The translations under genes were made by a program, and so were the position numbers. A stretch of DNA of 64,000 nucleotides from Qipengyuania pacifica (GTDB taxonomy: Bacteria; Pseudomonadota; Alphaproteobacteria; Sphingomonadales; Sphingomonadaceae), in contig NZ_JAHWXO010000008.1 of the NCBI RefSeq assembly GCF_019857205.1, positions 62,001 through 126,000 on the forward strand, read 5' to 3'. The notes under the pieces were generated by a model. It was not told where the DNA came from. It did no database searches and was given only the letters and a program-made list of their open reading frames with translations. Positions 44,855-53,846 of this stretch are shown in pieces (position 1 is the stretch's first letter; every line of letters begins with the position of its first letter).

Positions 44855-46267
44855 CTATCGACTGGCGGGGCGCAGGGTCAGACCAAGCGCCTCGCGTCGA
44901 TGCCAGCGCCAACCCAGCAGGGCCGCTGCAAAGGTCAGGCCCGTTGCAAGGCCGATCCAGACGCCCGTCCCTTCGAGCGGGGTGGCAAAGCCCAGCACCA
45001 GCGCGGTTCCGATACCCGGTACCCAATAGGCGAAGGCGGCAATCCACATGGGAATTCGGGTGTCCTGCAATCCCCGCAATGCGCCGGCGGCAACGGCCTG
45101 CATCCCGTCGAACAGCTGGAAGGCGGCGGCGATGACGATATATTGCAGCGCGAAGCCGACCAAGACGGCGTTTTTCGGATCCCACGGATCGACGTAGATC
45201 GCGATCAGCGGCTTGGGGATGACCACCATGGCAAGTGCGGTCAGAACCATGAAGCCGGTACCAACCACGATTGCGGTCCATCCCGCGCGCCGAATGCCGC
45301 CCTCGTCGCGCGCGCCATAGAAATAACCCACGCGGATGGTGGCAGCCTGTCCCACGCCGAACGGCACTTGGAAAGCCAGCGCCGCGATCTGCAGGGCCAC
45401 CGTATGAGCGGCGAGCTCGCTCGCGCCGATATTGCCCATCAGGAAGGCGGCAGCTCCGAAGATCCCGGCTTCTGCTGTGATTGTAAGCGCGATTGGCGTG
45501 CCTATGGCAGCAATATGCCGGAAGCGCGCCCAGTCCGGTGACCACCAACGTCCAAAGATGTGATAGCGATGCAGCCGCGGATCGAGCCGGATGGCGACGA
45601 TATAGGCAAGCAGCGTCGTGAAAGTCGTTATGATCGTCGCCACCGCGGCCCCCTGCAGGCCAAGCTCTGGCGCGCCGAAATTGCCGAAGATAAAGGCGTA
45701 ATTTGCCACCGCATTGACGAAGATGCCGCCGGCAGTGATCGCCGTGGCGAAAATCGGGCGGTCGAGAGTGGAGACGAAACTGCGCAGCACGTTGTTGAAC
45801 AGCATCGGCACCATCGAAAGGACGAGCAGCGTATTATATTCGATCGCCAGCGCGATGATCTGGGGTTCCTGCCCTGTCACGCGCATCAATGGGCCGAGTA
45901 GAAGACACAGACCCATGCCCACGATGCCGGCAAACAGGGCCAGCCACAGCGCCATGCGAACCGATCGGCGCACGGGCCGCAAGGCCGGGGCGCGCTCGCC
46001 GAGCTCTGCCGCCGCAACCGGGGCCACAGCGCCGGTCAGGCCGCACAGAGCCCACATGACCAGCCCGAACACGGCCACGGCCAGCGCCGACGCGGCCAGC
46101 TGGTCTTCGCCCAACCGCGCAATGAAAATCACATCGATGGCGTAGGTGAGCATCTGCAACAGGTTCGCCGTCGCTAACGGCCAGCTCAGCCGCAGCGTCG
46201 CGCGAAGTTCATCGCGCCAACCGTCGCCGCGTGTCCGCGGGGGTGTCAGAGGGGCTAGGTCTGCCAT
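44855..46267 (-). CDS. MATE-family efflux transporter
   Basis: 470 residues from the ATG at 46265-46267. Twelve hydrophobic helices form two six-helix halves, the first beginning LRLSWPLATANLLQML and carrying IDVIFIARLGEDQLAA (the MATE signature), the second beginning HIAAIGTPIALTITAEAGIF with LAAHTVALQIAALAFQVPFG. NorM-like members export cationic drugs in exchange for Na+ or H+. No regulator is adjacent. The substrate cannot be read. Confidence 0.92.
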   Translation of the reverse strand: MADLAPLTPPRTRGDGWRDELRATLRLSWPLATANLLQMLTYAIDVIFIARLGEDQLAASALAVAVFGLVMWALCGLTGAVAPVAAAELGERAPALRPVRRSVRMALWLALFAGIVGMGLCLLLGPLMRVTGQEPQIIALAIEYNTLLVLSMVPMLFNNVLRSFVSTLDRPIFATAITAGGIFVNAVANYAFIFGNFGAPELGLQGAAVATIITTFTTLLAYIVAIRLDPRLHRYHIFGRWWSPDWARFRHIAAIGTPIALTITAEAGIFGAAAFLMGNIGASELAAHTVALQIAALAFQVPFGVGQAATIRVGYFYGARDEGGIRRAGWTAIVVGTGFMVLTALAMVVIPKPLIAIYVDPWDPKNAVLVGFALQYIVIAAAFQLFDGMQAVAAGALRGLQDTRIPMWIAAFAYWVPGIGTALVLGFATPLEGTGVWIGLATGLTFAAALLGWRWHRREALGLTLRPASR

Positions 46268-46416
46268 GATAAGCCGGCCCGGATATTGTGCCAAGCGTCC
46301 AAGACCAATGAGTTCCTGTACCCTGCACAGACTCTGTTGCGAACCTGCCACCAAAATATCACAGTCTCTTTCGCGGGCCAGATGTGCTAACAAGGTGGCC
46401 TACATCGGAGAAACGA

Positions 46417-47139
46417 ATGCAACTGAAGCCGGCCTTGCCGACCGGATCGGGTAGTTCCGAGCGGAGGAGCGGCGAGCGGCGGCGCGTGCGTCTGCTGGCG
46501 CGTGCGCGAGGTGGGGATCGGACATATACGCTTGAGATAATGGATATATCGCAACGCGGCATGCTGCTGCGAGGAGCGGTTCCGCTGGATCAGGGCGACA
46601 AGGTCGAGATCGAACTGAGCGATCGCGCGGAGGATAACATAATAGCGACTGTCGCATGGGCGGCAGGCGAGAATCTGGGATGCTATCTCGAACGCGCATT
46701 GACGCCAGCCGAACTTGCCCATGCGGCATTGAGGGCAAGGCCATCCAATCTGGTCAACGACCCGATCGGCCAGGAAATCCTTCAGGCATTCGGCGCGCGA
46801 ATACGACAGCTACGCCGCGCTTCGGACATGACTATGCTGGAGCTGGGAAAAATCGTCGGGGTTTCCAAGCCGACCGTGTGGAAATGGGAATCGGGCAAGG
46901 CGCGCCCCCGCGAAGGAGCTCTCGATGCCTTGGCTCAGGCGCTGAACACGACCCCTGCCCTGCTTCTATACGGTGCCGACGAACCGTCAGGGTTTACGCC
47001 GTCGCCGCGGGCGCTAGCCGAAGATGGCCCGGATAAAGGGGAAAGCCTGCCCGAATGTATCGGGCGGTGCCGATCCCGCATTGCCCGGCGCGCCGGCGTC
47101 GATCCTTCCAAAGTCGTTATAACGATCGACTGGGACTGA
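46417..47139 (+). CDS. PilZ domain - XRE helix-turn-helix fusion regulator
   Basis: 240 residues from the ATG at 46417 (GGAG six bases upstream). The N-terminal PilZ domain has the c-di-GMP-binding pattern: RRSGERRRVRL at residues ~15-25 (the RxxxR switch) and DISQRGMLL near 42-50, matching D/N-x-S-x-x-G. Residues ~120-185 are a Cro/C1-type helix-turn-helix (FGARIRQLRRASDMTMLELGKIVGVSKPTVWKWESGK). A 50-residue tail ends the protein. This gives a DNA-binding protein that should read c-di-GMP directly. It lies just upstream of the chaperone-usher pilus genes on the same strand, which suggests it controls surface attachment. Binding of the ligand is inferred from motif only. Confidence 0.9.
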   Translation: MQLKPALPTGSGSSERRSGERRRVRLLARARGGDRTYTLEIMDISQRGMLLRGAVPLDQGDKVEIELSDRAEDNIIATVAWAAGENLGCYLERALTPAELAHAALRARPSNLVNDPIGQEILQAFGARIRQLRRASDMTMLELGKIVGVSKPTVWKWESGKARPREGALDALAQALNTTPALLLYGADEPSGFTPSPRALAEDGPDKGESLPECIGRCRSRIARRAGVDPSKVVITIDWD

Positions 47140-47535
47140 ATTTCTTCAGGGAAGAACAGGAGCGATTCGCTTGGGTAACGATCCCGGGCCGAATGCCTGC
47201 GCTTGGTGAGCAACCTCCATCCGTTGCCTCAAAGGTAACTTTTAACCAAGTTTGGTAAGAGCTTGGGCGTCCCGTTTCTGAACACCTTCCAGATTGCGAT
47301 GCTCGATCAGAATCCCGGAGATTTCATATTTTCGCTATCAATCAATGGCTTAATAGCCCCTTGATTGGAGGCGGATGGTCGTCCGATGGGTGCTTTAACT
47401 TTTGGACGGCTGGACAGGCTTGGGAATTAGGTTACTTGGAAGTTAACCGAACAGACAGCGGAACCGATGGGTCGCGGGCTCCACTGCACATTTCTTAATT
47501 ATTCGCAGTCCGAACCGGACTGGCGGGAGGGGGCA
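47140..47535 (+). other. Pilus operon control region (gene-free)
   Basis: 396 bases with no convincing gene, richer in A/T than the flanks. It contains several TTAAC-type half-sites (47246-47250 region, 47397-47401, 47443-47447) and one complete CtrA-like site at 47432-47446. A GGGAGGGGG ribosome site ends the region before the first pilus gene. The transcription start is unknown. Confidence 0.6.
47432..47446 (+). promoter_or_regulatory. CtrA-like binding site upstream of the pilus genes
   Basis: TTAC, 7 bases, TTAA, fitting the alphaproteobacterial CtrA consensus TTAA-N7-TTAA at 7 of 8 positions, about 90 bases before the first pilus ATG. CtrA itself is encoded at 6182-6877. Confidence 0.45.
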
Positions 47536-48060
47536 ATGGGCTGGACCCGTTTTGCGTTTCTGACGCTCATCATCGCTGCGCCTGTAAGCGCAGAACAAAT
47601 CGACAATGCACAATCCTTCGATCTCGCGGTAAAGGGTTCCATTCCGCAACATTGCTCGATGGGATCGATTGCCAATATCGATTTCGGGAATCTGGAGCGG
47701 AAAGGACTACGCGCGGAAACGCCGGTCGCCTTCAATTGCAACGTCCCCTTCAACATGCGGATCAAGAGCGCCAACGGTGCGCTGATCCATACTGTAATGC
47801 CATCGGGGCAGGGTCCGTATGGGGGAAGTGTTCCTTACAGCATCGGCGTGACCATGCCGGTGCGCTACCCATCGACCCGCGTGCTCCAGCGATCTTTCGA
47901 TAGCAGGAATTTGCAATCCGGCGGCGATTTTTCCAGCAATGGCGGGATTGCGACCGACGGCATGACGCTGCGCGTGGAAATCGGAAACGGCACCGGCGAA
48001 GCGGGACTGCTGGCCGGAGATTATTCGGAAACCATCACGATCACCGTGTCGCCACTTTAG
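47536..48060 (+). CDS. Spore coat U (SCPU)-domain pilus subunit
   Basis: 174 residues from the ATG at 47536 with GGGAGG about 9 bases upstream. Signal peptide GWTRFAFLTLIIAAPVSAE. The mature part is an SCPU/Csu-type immunoglobulin-like pilin: a conserved N-terminal strand, the disulphide cysteines in PQHCSMGSIANIDFGNL and AFNCNVPFNMRIKS, and the characteristic ending GDYSETITITVSPL, the donor/acceptor strand region. It is the first gene of the chaperone-usher pilus cluster and may be a minor or initiating subunit. Confidence 0.85.
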   Translation: MGWTRFAFLTLIIAAPVSAEQIDNAQSFDLAVKGSIPQHCSMGSIANIDFGNLERKGLRAETPVAFNCNVPFNMRIKSANGALIHTVMPSGQGPYGGSVPYSIGVTMPVRYPSTRVLQRSFDSRNLQSGGDFSSNGGIATDGMTLRVEIGNGTGEAGLLAGDYSETITITVSPL

Positions 48061-48195
48061 AGCTTCGTTCGCCGGACGAGGCGAGCGGAATTATGCCGGT
48101 TGCGATGGGCATCGCATGCACCCGGCTTCGTTATCCAACGATGCACAACCGAGCTGCCACCTTAATCCGGCAGTTCAAATTGAGGGTAGAATACG

Positions 48196-48957
48196 ATGAA
48201 AAAACTTCTTCTTGGCGCCGTGGCTCTTGGAGCTATCGCTGCAACTCCGGCTGCTGCTCAGCCAGACCAGATCCACTATGCACGCCCGAACATTGGCGCA
48301 ACTGGCACTGTTAGCGCGCCTTATAACTTCGTTGACGGCCTTATCATTGTTGGCAATGAGCTCGCTCTCGCCAACGGTATCGGTACGCGTTACACGACGG
48401 AAGCGAATGCTCCCGCCGACAGTACTGCTGCGACCCGCACCGTGAACGTCGTCTTCACGCTGACAGGTTCGGTGAACAAGGATTGCTCGTTCTATTCGGG
48501 CAATACGGCCGGCGCACGGAACATCGATTTCGGCGTGATTGGCGTCCGCACGGGCAACAACGAAAACGTCAATAATGCGTTTCAGATGGTCGGCGCTGCA
48601 GAAGCCGAAATCCAGACGCTGACTGCGGGCTGCAATTTCAACAATGCCGTTGAAATCAACAAGGACGATGTTCGCGGCATGGTGAACGTCGATGGAAGCG
48701 GTTACGACACCAACGAATTCCAGGCGAACATCCCTTACAGCGTCACCGCCAGGTGGAATGGCGTTGGCGTAAGCACCATCGCTGCTGGTTCCAATCAGGA
48801 GCTCGAAGTCGGTCTTGCGCAGAACAGCGCAACCAAGCTGCAGGGCGCATGGCGTTCGGCAATGACCATCGACATCAATGCTCCGGTTATCCAGGACAAG
48901 GGCCTGGTCGCTGGTACCTACACCGGCAAGACCACGCTTACCTTGCGCGCTCTCTAA
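48196..48957 (+). CDS. Putative major pilus subunit, Csu-like
   Basis: 253 residues. Signal peptide MKKLLLGAVALGAIAATPAAA. Mature sequence rich in Asn, Thr, Gly and Ala, with two cysteines (NKDCSFYSG, TAGCNFNNA) and a C-terminal beta strand GTYTGKTTLTLRAL that matches the ending of SCPU-type pilins. I do not recognise a named family. Because it lies before a hairpin that would reduce downstream transcription, and has a simple extended composition, I infer that it is the abundant shaft subunit. GAGGGTAGA provides its ribosome site. Confidence 0.7.
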   Translation: MKKLLLGAVALGAIAATPAAAQPDQIHYARPNIGATGTVSAPYNFVDGLIIVGNELALANGIGTRYTTEANAPADSTAATRTVNVVFTLTGSVNKDCSFYSGNTAGARNIDFGVIGVRTGNNENVNNAFQMVGAAEAEIQTLTAGCNFNNAVEINKDDVRGMVNVDGSGYDTNEFQANIPYSVTARWNGVGVSTIAAGSNQELEVGLAQNSATKLQGAWRSAMTIDINAPVIQDKGLVAGTYTGKTTLTLRAL

Positions 48958-48979
48958 GCCTCAGGGTTAAACAACGATG

Positions 48980-49010
48980 GGCAGGAGAAGGCGAACCGCT
49001 TTCTCCTGCC
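48980..49010 (+). terminator. Hairpin between the putative major pilin gene and the chaperone gene
   Basis: 13-bp stem (48980-48992 with 48998-49010, one G-U) with a 5-base loop, followed by TTGTTGTC rather than a pure T-run. It is probably a partial terminator or RNA stabiliser that makes the upstream subunit more abundant than chaperone and usher. Confidence 0.6.
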
Positions 49011-49072
49011 TTGTTGTCAAATTTTTAGATTTTTCTGCCAGACAGTCCGTATCTGTCCACAAGGGGGTCTGC

Positions 49073-49873
49073 ATGCGTCTTATTCAACGCAGCGCGCGTC
49101 TTTTCGCCATCTGCCTTTCATTCCTTTCGGCGGCCCTTATCGTGTCGCCAGCTGCTGCCATGCGCGTATCGCCGATGGTCGTGGAAATGGAATCGCAAGG
49201 ATCCGATGCTGTCGCGCGTATCGAAGTCCAGAATACCGGCCCCGACACACTTCCGTTCGAGACTCGCATTTTCCGTATGGAGATCGATGAAGACGGAAAG
49301 ATGACGGAAACCCCCGCGGACGACCAGTTTCTCGTCTTTCCTCCGCAAGGTGCACTTCCGCCCGGTGGCAAACAGGTTTTGCGCTTACAGTGGGTTGGAG
49401 ATCCCACGCCTGCAACATCGGAGGCGTACTATATCTCTGTGGAGCAGCTGCCGGTTACGCTGGCGCCTGGCTCGGACGACGCTGTAGCTGCAAAGGTCCA
49501 GGTACTCTATAATATGCGCGCACTCGCCGTTGTTGCCCCTCCGGGAGCAAAGCCGGAGGTAAGCGCGACTTCGGTTAGACCCATAGTTTATCAGCCTCGC
49601 CCAGCCGAGGGTCAGAGCGAAGCCCCTGCGCCCGTCGAAGGCGTAGAAGTTATTCTGACCAACCAAGGCCGTCGCCACGCCATGATGTCCAATTTCGGTT
49701 GGAAGATTGAAGGTAAGGACAAGAGTGGGCAGTGGCTCAGGGTTGATGTATCGCCCGAAGAGCTGACGACTGCGGTCGGAACAGGCTATGTGCCCGCTCT
49801 CGGCTCGCGCAAATTCTATCTGCCGATAAGCGGTTTCGGCCCGGAACCGATCAAGTTGACGTTCCAGCAGTGA
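49073..49873 (+). CDS. Periplasmic pilus chaperone, PapD/CsuC-like
   Basis: 266 residues from the ATG at 49073 (AAGGGGGT upstream). Signal peptide ending SPAAA. Two-domain Ig-fold chaperone: first strand MRVSPMVVEMESQGSDAVARIEVQN, the G1-type edge strand DQFLVFPPQGALPPGGKQVLRL, then LYNMRALAVVAPPGA, and a C-terminal domain ending RKFYLPISGFGPEPIKLTFQQ. It donates a strand to the incomplete fold of subunits and hands them to the usher. Its stop overlaps the GTG start of the usher gene. Confidence 0.9.
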   Translation: MRLIQRSARLFAICLSFLSAALIVSPAAAMRVSPMVVEMESQGSDAVARIEVQNTGPDTLPFETRIFRMEIDEDGKMTETPADDQFLVFPPQGALPPGGKQVLRLQWVGDPTPATSEAYYISVEQLPVTLAPGSDDAVAAKVQVLYNMRALAVVAPPGAKPEVSATSVRPIVYQPRPAEGQSEAPAPVEGVEVILTNQGRRHAMMSNFGWKIEGKDKSGQWLRVDVSPEELTTAVGTGYVPALGSRKFYLPISGFGPEPIKLTFQQ

Positions 49874-52773
49874 GGCTTCGGTCACTCCTTCTCTGTTCGA
49901 TCGCGCTGCCTTCCGTTCTGGGGGGGAGCGCTTTCGCGCAGACGACAGTCATACTGCCAACCACTCCTGTCGAAGAGCCCAAGCCTGCGCCAGGGGTTGA
50001 TGATCCGCCTGTTCCTGATCCTGCGGATCCGGTAATCGTTACCTTGCCCGGACAAGAGCCGGCAATGGAACCCGACCCCACAGGTCTTCAGGGACTGCCG
50101 ATTGGCGAGCATGGGCGCCCCGACATCAATCCCTACGACCGCGACATAGACATGACCGTCCCGCTCACGTTCCAGTCGGACAGTCTTGGTGAGGTGCCGA
50201 TCAGGCTGACGGCAGATGATCGGCTACTGCTTGGAACGCGTGAGTTCCTCGGCCTCGTCGAGACGATTCTGAACGCGGAAGCTCATGCTGAACTGGCATC
50301 CCAACTTGCCGGCAAGGATCAGTTTGAAACGACAGACCTCGCCGGATCGGGCGTAGGGATCACCTACGATCCCAATACCCTGGCGGTCGTGGTCATTGAG
50401 GTGGACGCGGAGAAGCGCGCGGTGCGTGATCTTTTTGCGCCGCCCCGCGACGACGTGACCGACAATTCCCTGCATCCCGCACATGTATCCGGCTATCTCA
50501 ACCTAAACGTGTCCCAGACCCACATCTGGGAAGACCAGAGCGTCAGACCGCCGACGGTTACTTTCGACGGAGCCGTGCGCGTCGGACGTTTCGTCTTCGA
50601 AGGAGATGCGCAGTTCCGCGAACGTTCGGAACTATCTGGCAGCAGCTATACCTTCGAACGAAATTACGCGCGGCTGGTTTACGACCAACCCGAGCAGTTT
50701 CGCCGATGGGTGGCCGGTGATCTCGATCCGGAAACGCGCGGACAGCAATCCTATGTTTCCATGGGCGGGGTCGGGGTCCTGCGCCAGCGCCGACGCTTCA
50801 ATGCGTTTCGTTCGGCGGTCCTTCAGTCGAACCGGGAATTGATCATACAGCGCGAATCTACGGTTCGCTTCCTAAGAAACGGAGCGTTGTACCGGGAAAT
50901 TCGCCTGGACCCTGGCCGGTACGATTATAGTTCGCTTCCCCTGATCGCGGGAAGCAATGACATCGACATCCAGGTCATCGACGATACAGGCGCAATCCAG
51001 AATCTGGGTTACCAGCAGTATCTGGACCCGATCGATCTCGATCCGGGAGATTACGAATACGGCGCATATGTCGGCCCGACCAGCCGGACCTTCGCCGGGT
51101 CGCCGGACTATTCCGGTCCGGTTGCGTTCACAGGTTTTTTTCGCAAGGCATTTTTCAATCGCCCGGCCATCGGAATTGGCTTGCAAGCGAGCCAGAACGT
51201 GCAGACTTTGACCGGCCAGACGCAGTTCATTCTGCCCAATGGCGGACGCCTCTTGCTCGATGGCGGGGTCAGTAATTCGGACGAGGCGGGCCAAGGTTTT
51301 GCAGCGGGCGCAAGCTATGAACATTATTTCGACCGTGTCGGGCTGACCGACAGCTTGACGCTGCGCGCCGACTACATATCGGACCAGTTCGCTACACTCA
51401 GCAATCCGGAAGCTTTCAATTCGACGGCCTATACGATTTCTGCCCAGTACACGCGCCAGTTGAACCTGCGGCTCACTTCGACGTCGACGGCCTCCTACAT
51501 AAAGAGCCGAGGAGGCTTCGGCGACAGCTATCGCTTGGGCACCACGGCTTTTTACCGGTTGGACCGGAAATGGTCGCTGCGAGCCGGAGCAGAATATGCA
51601 AAATTCCCCAGCCGTTTCGTTCAGGGTGATGGAATCAGTCTTTCGATCGGTCTGGTCTTCCAGCCGGATTACCGCCGCCGCGCAGAGGCGCGGTACGAGA
51701 GTCGAAACAATCTGAGCGAACTTTCCTACAACCAGAGCGGCCTGAATAATCTGAACAGCGTTGGCTTCGGCGGGATAGTGTCGCGCCAGGACGGGCAGGC
51801 GCTGGCGCAAGGATACGCTTTCTACGCCGCCAACCGGTTTGACGTATCGGCCAGCCATGCCAGCTTTGGTCCGTCGCTGTCCGACTTTACGGCCGTCAAC
51901 GCCACCAGTGCACGTGTAGGAACGACCATCGCCTTTGCCGACGGCATTTTCGGCGTTGGCCGGCGCATCAACGATAGTTTCATGCTGCTGCACCCTCATG
52001 AGAACCTGGGTGGACGAAGCGTTGTCGCTGGCCAGTCCTTGGCCCAGAATGATTACATCGCAAAAAGCGGTGCCCTGGGCGCGGCGGTGAACAACTTCCT
52101 CGGATCCTACGCCAACCAGACAGTGCAATACGATGTCGAAGATCCACCCGCGGGGTATGATACCGGACCCGGCGTATTCAGGGTGCATCCGCCCTACAAG
52201 AGTGGTTACGCTGCGCGCATCGGTACGGAGGCTTATGCAAGTGCGATGGGCACATTGCTCCTCACGCCGAAGAACCCCGTGTCGCTAGTGGGCGGGCGCG
52301 TCACGCTTCAGGATGTCCAGGACGGTGAAAATCCGCAGCCGCTACCGTTCTTCACCAATTCGGTAGGGCGCTTCGCAATATCGGGCCTTATTCCGGGTCG
52401 CCGATACCTGATCGAGACATATGGCCGAAACGGTACTATCGGATATCGCATCGACTTCACTGTGCCGAAGGATACGGACGGACTGTTCGATCTGGGACGG
52501 ATAGGGCCCACCGGGGCAAGCGTCGGCGAAGATCAAGCCACCCCGCCAGAAGCTACGCCGGAGAGCGATGAGATCGAGGGGCCCGCTGGAGAAGTGGATC
52601 AGTCTGCGGAAGCACTCGAGGTGCGCGAGGACGCTGTTTCAACGGCACCGCAGGTGAGCCTTCTCAGCGAGGTATTCGCTTCGCCTCGGCGATCGCCCCG
52701 ACCCGTCGTGGTGGCGACCCTCGACGATCGTGACGGATCGGCACCGACATCTGAACAAACGGATGCAGTTTGA
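49870..52773 (+). CDS. Outer-membrane pilus usher
   Basis: 967 residues from a GTG overlapping the chaperone stop. Signal peptide (LLLCSIALPSVLGGSAFAQ), a proline-rich linker, then the usher N-terminal domain (DINPYDRDIDMTVPLTFQ), the 24-strand beta-barrel (about residues 200-800; ERNYARLVYDQPEQFRRWVAGD, and DYISDQF-like strand pairs), the plug domain, and C-terminal domains. The last ~100 residues are a disordered acidic tail rich in Pro/Glu (GEDQATPPEATPESDEIEG), longer than usual ushers of about 800-860. It is the secretion pore and assembly platform for the subunits encoded on both sides. Confidence 0.9.
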   Translation: MRLRSLLLCSIALPSVLGGSAFAQTTVILPTTPVEEPKPAPGVDDPPVPDPADPVIVTLPGQEPAMEPDPTGLQGLPIGEHGRPDINPYDRDIDMTVPLTFQSDSLGEVPIRLTADDRLLLGTREFLGLVETILNAEAHAELASQLAGKDQFETTDLAGSGVGITYDPNTLAVVVIEVDAEKRAVRDLFAPPRDDVTDNSLHPAHVSGYLNLNVSQTHIWEDQSVRPPTVTFDGAVRVGRFVFEGDAQFRERSELSGSSYTFERNYARLVYDQPEQFRRWVAGDLDPETRGQQSYVSMGGVGVLRQRRRFNAFRSAVLQSNRELIIQRESTVRFLRNGALYREIRLDPGRYDYSSLPLIAGSNDIDIQVIDDTGAIQNLGYQQYLDPIDLDPGDYEYGAYVGPTSRTFAGSPDYSGPVAFTGFFRKAFFNRPAIGIGLQASQNVQTLTGQTQFILPNGGRLLLDGGVSNSDEAGQGFAAGASYEHYFDRVGLTDSLTLRADYISDQFATLSNPEAFNSTAYTISAQYTRQLNLRLTSTSTASYIKSRGGFGDSYRLGTTAFYRLDRKWSLRAGAEYAKFPSRFVQGDGISLSIGLVFQPDYRRRAEARYESRNNLSELSYNQSGLNNLNSVGFGGIVSRQDGQALAQGYAFYAANRFDVSASHASFGPSLSDFTAVNATSARVGTTIAFADGIFGVGRRINDSFMLLHPHENLGGRSVVAGQSLAQNDYIAKSGALGAAVNNFLGSYANQTVQYDVEDPPAGYDTGPGVFRVHPPYKSGYAARIGTEAYASAMGTLLLTPKNPVSLVGGRVTLQDVQDGENPQPLPFFTNSVGRFAISGLIPGRRYLIETYGRNGTIGYRIDFTVPKDTDGLFDLGRIGPTGASVGEDQATPPEATPESDEIEGPAGEVDQSAEALEVREDAVSTAPQVSLLSEVFASPRRSPRPVVVATLDDRDGSAPTSEQTDAV

Positions 52774-52822
52774 TGCGAAAGTTGATCGTATCAGATTATT
52801 CGAAACCGGAAGGTAATATCAC

Positions 52823-53743
52823 ATGATAGCCCGCTTCCTAACGACATGTCTGATGGCCTGTGTCGCCATCCCCGTTGCTGCCCAGCCGCAAGGAAATCCC
52901 AGCGAGTTGCCAACGACGGGTTGCCGCATTCGTGTCACGCCGAGTCCGGCGAGTTGGATTATCGCCGGATACGATCCGTTCGCCAACGAAGAGGCACAAG
53001 GGACGTACAGTGTCACCTACGTCAACGACAGCGACGGCGTGTGCGCCTTCACTCCGAGTTTCGAGCTGCGTGAGCCGCCTCTGGGCCTTTCCGACGGTTT
53101 GGAAGCACCCCTCAAATACGCCATTGTGGATCTGACCGAAGCACGCGATGTAACACCGCGCAGCGGCCGTACTTTTGCCCGCAATGCTAGCGCGACGATC
53201 TCTCTCGATCCGAGTGAAAGCCGGACGATCCTTTACAGGTTCGTACCGGACACAAGAGGCGTGAAACGCGATGGCACATTCTCGCAAGAAGTTACGATCG
53301 AGGCCGTCGACCGGCGTTTCAACACGATTGGCGGCGCACCGTTAGCGTTGGGGTTGACCGTGCTACCATCGGCCCGCATCGGTCTATCCGGGGCCTACAC
53401 AGTCTCCGGAGGCCAGGCGACCGTGGATCTCGGCCCGCTGCGCGAAGGTGTGGCACCCGTCCCCCTTCAGTTGCGTCTAAGCAGCACGGGGCCTTACGAA
53501 ATCGACATCGTATCGGCCAATAATGGGCGTTTGCGCCTCGGTTCGAGCGAATGGTCGATCCCCTATTCCGTCGCGATTGATGGCCAGGTTACGAATCTTG
53601 GGGCGCCGGCATCGATTGCCAATCGCCCGGAGAGCGGGCTGAGGCGGGATTCGCTGCCAATGCGGTTTGTAATCGGAAAGATCGACGATGTCCGGGCTGG
53701 CTCATATACGGACACTTTATCGATTTCAGTCAGAGCTCGTTGA
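52823..53743 (+). CDS. Putative pilus tip adhesin or minor subunit
   Basis: 306 residues. Signal peptide ending AIPVAA. The size and position (after the usher) suit a two-domain tip protein: an N-terminal part of ~170 residues with a cysteine pair (TTGCRIRVTPS, GVCAFTPSF) and a C-terminal part like SCPU pilins (GPYEIDIVSANNGRLRLGSS, WSIPYSVAIDG) ending GSYTDTLSISVRAR, the expected donor-strand acceptor region. CsuE of Acinetobacter is arranged in the same way. The adhesin role is inferred; the N-terminal part resembles no family I know. Confidence 0.65.
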   Translation: MIARFLTTCLMACVAIPVAAQPQGNPSELPTTGCRIRVTPSPASWIIAGYDPFANEEAQGTYSVTYVNDSDGVCAFTPSFELREPPLGLSDGLEAPLKYAIVDLTEARDVTPRSGRTFARNASATISLDPSESRTILYRFVPDTRGVKRDGTFSQEVTIEAVDRRFNTIGGAPLALGLTVLPSARIGLSGAYTVSGGQATVDLGPLREGVAPVPLQLRLSSTGPYEIDIVSANNGRLRLGSSEWSIPYSVAIDGQVTNLGAPASIANRPESGLRRDSLPMRFVIGKIDDVRAGSYTDTLSISVRAR

Positions 53744-53846
53744 ACAGATAACCGGCAGAGGCCACCCGAATGTGGCGATTTACCGGATTTTAGGGTCATC
53801 GGCGTAATCATCGTCCTGAAGTTCAGCCGAACTGAAAGGACGCGTG

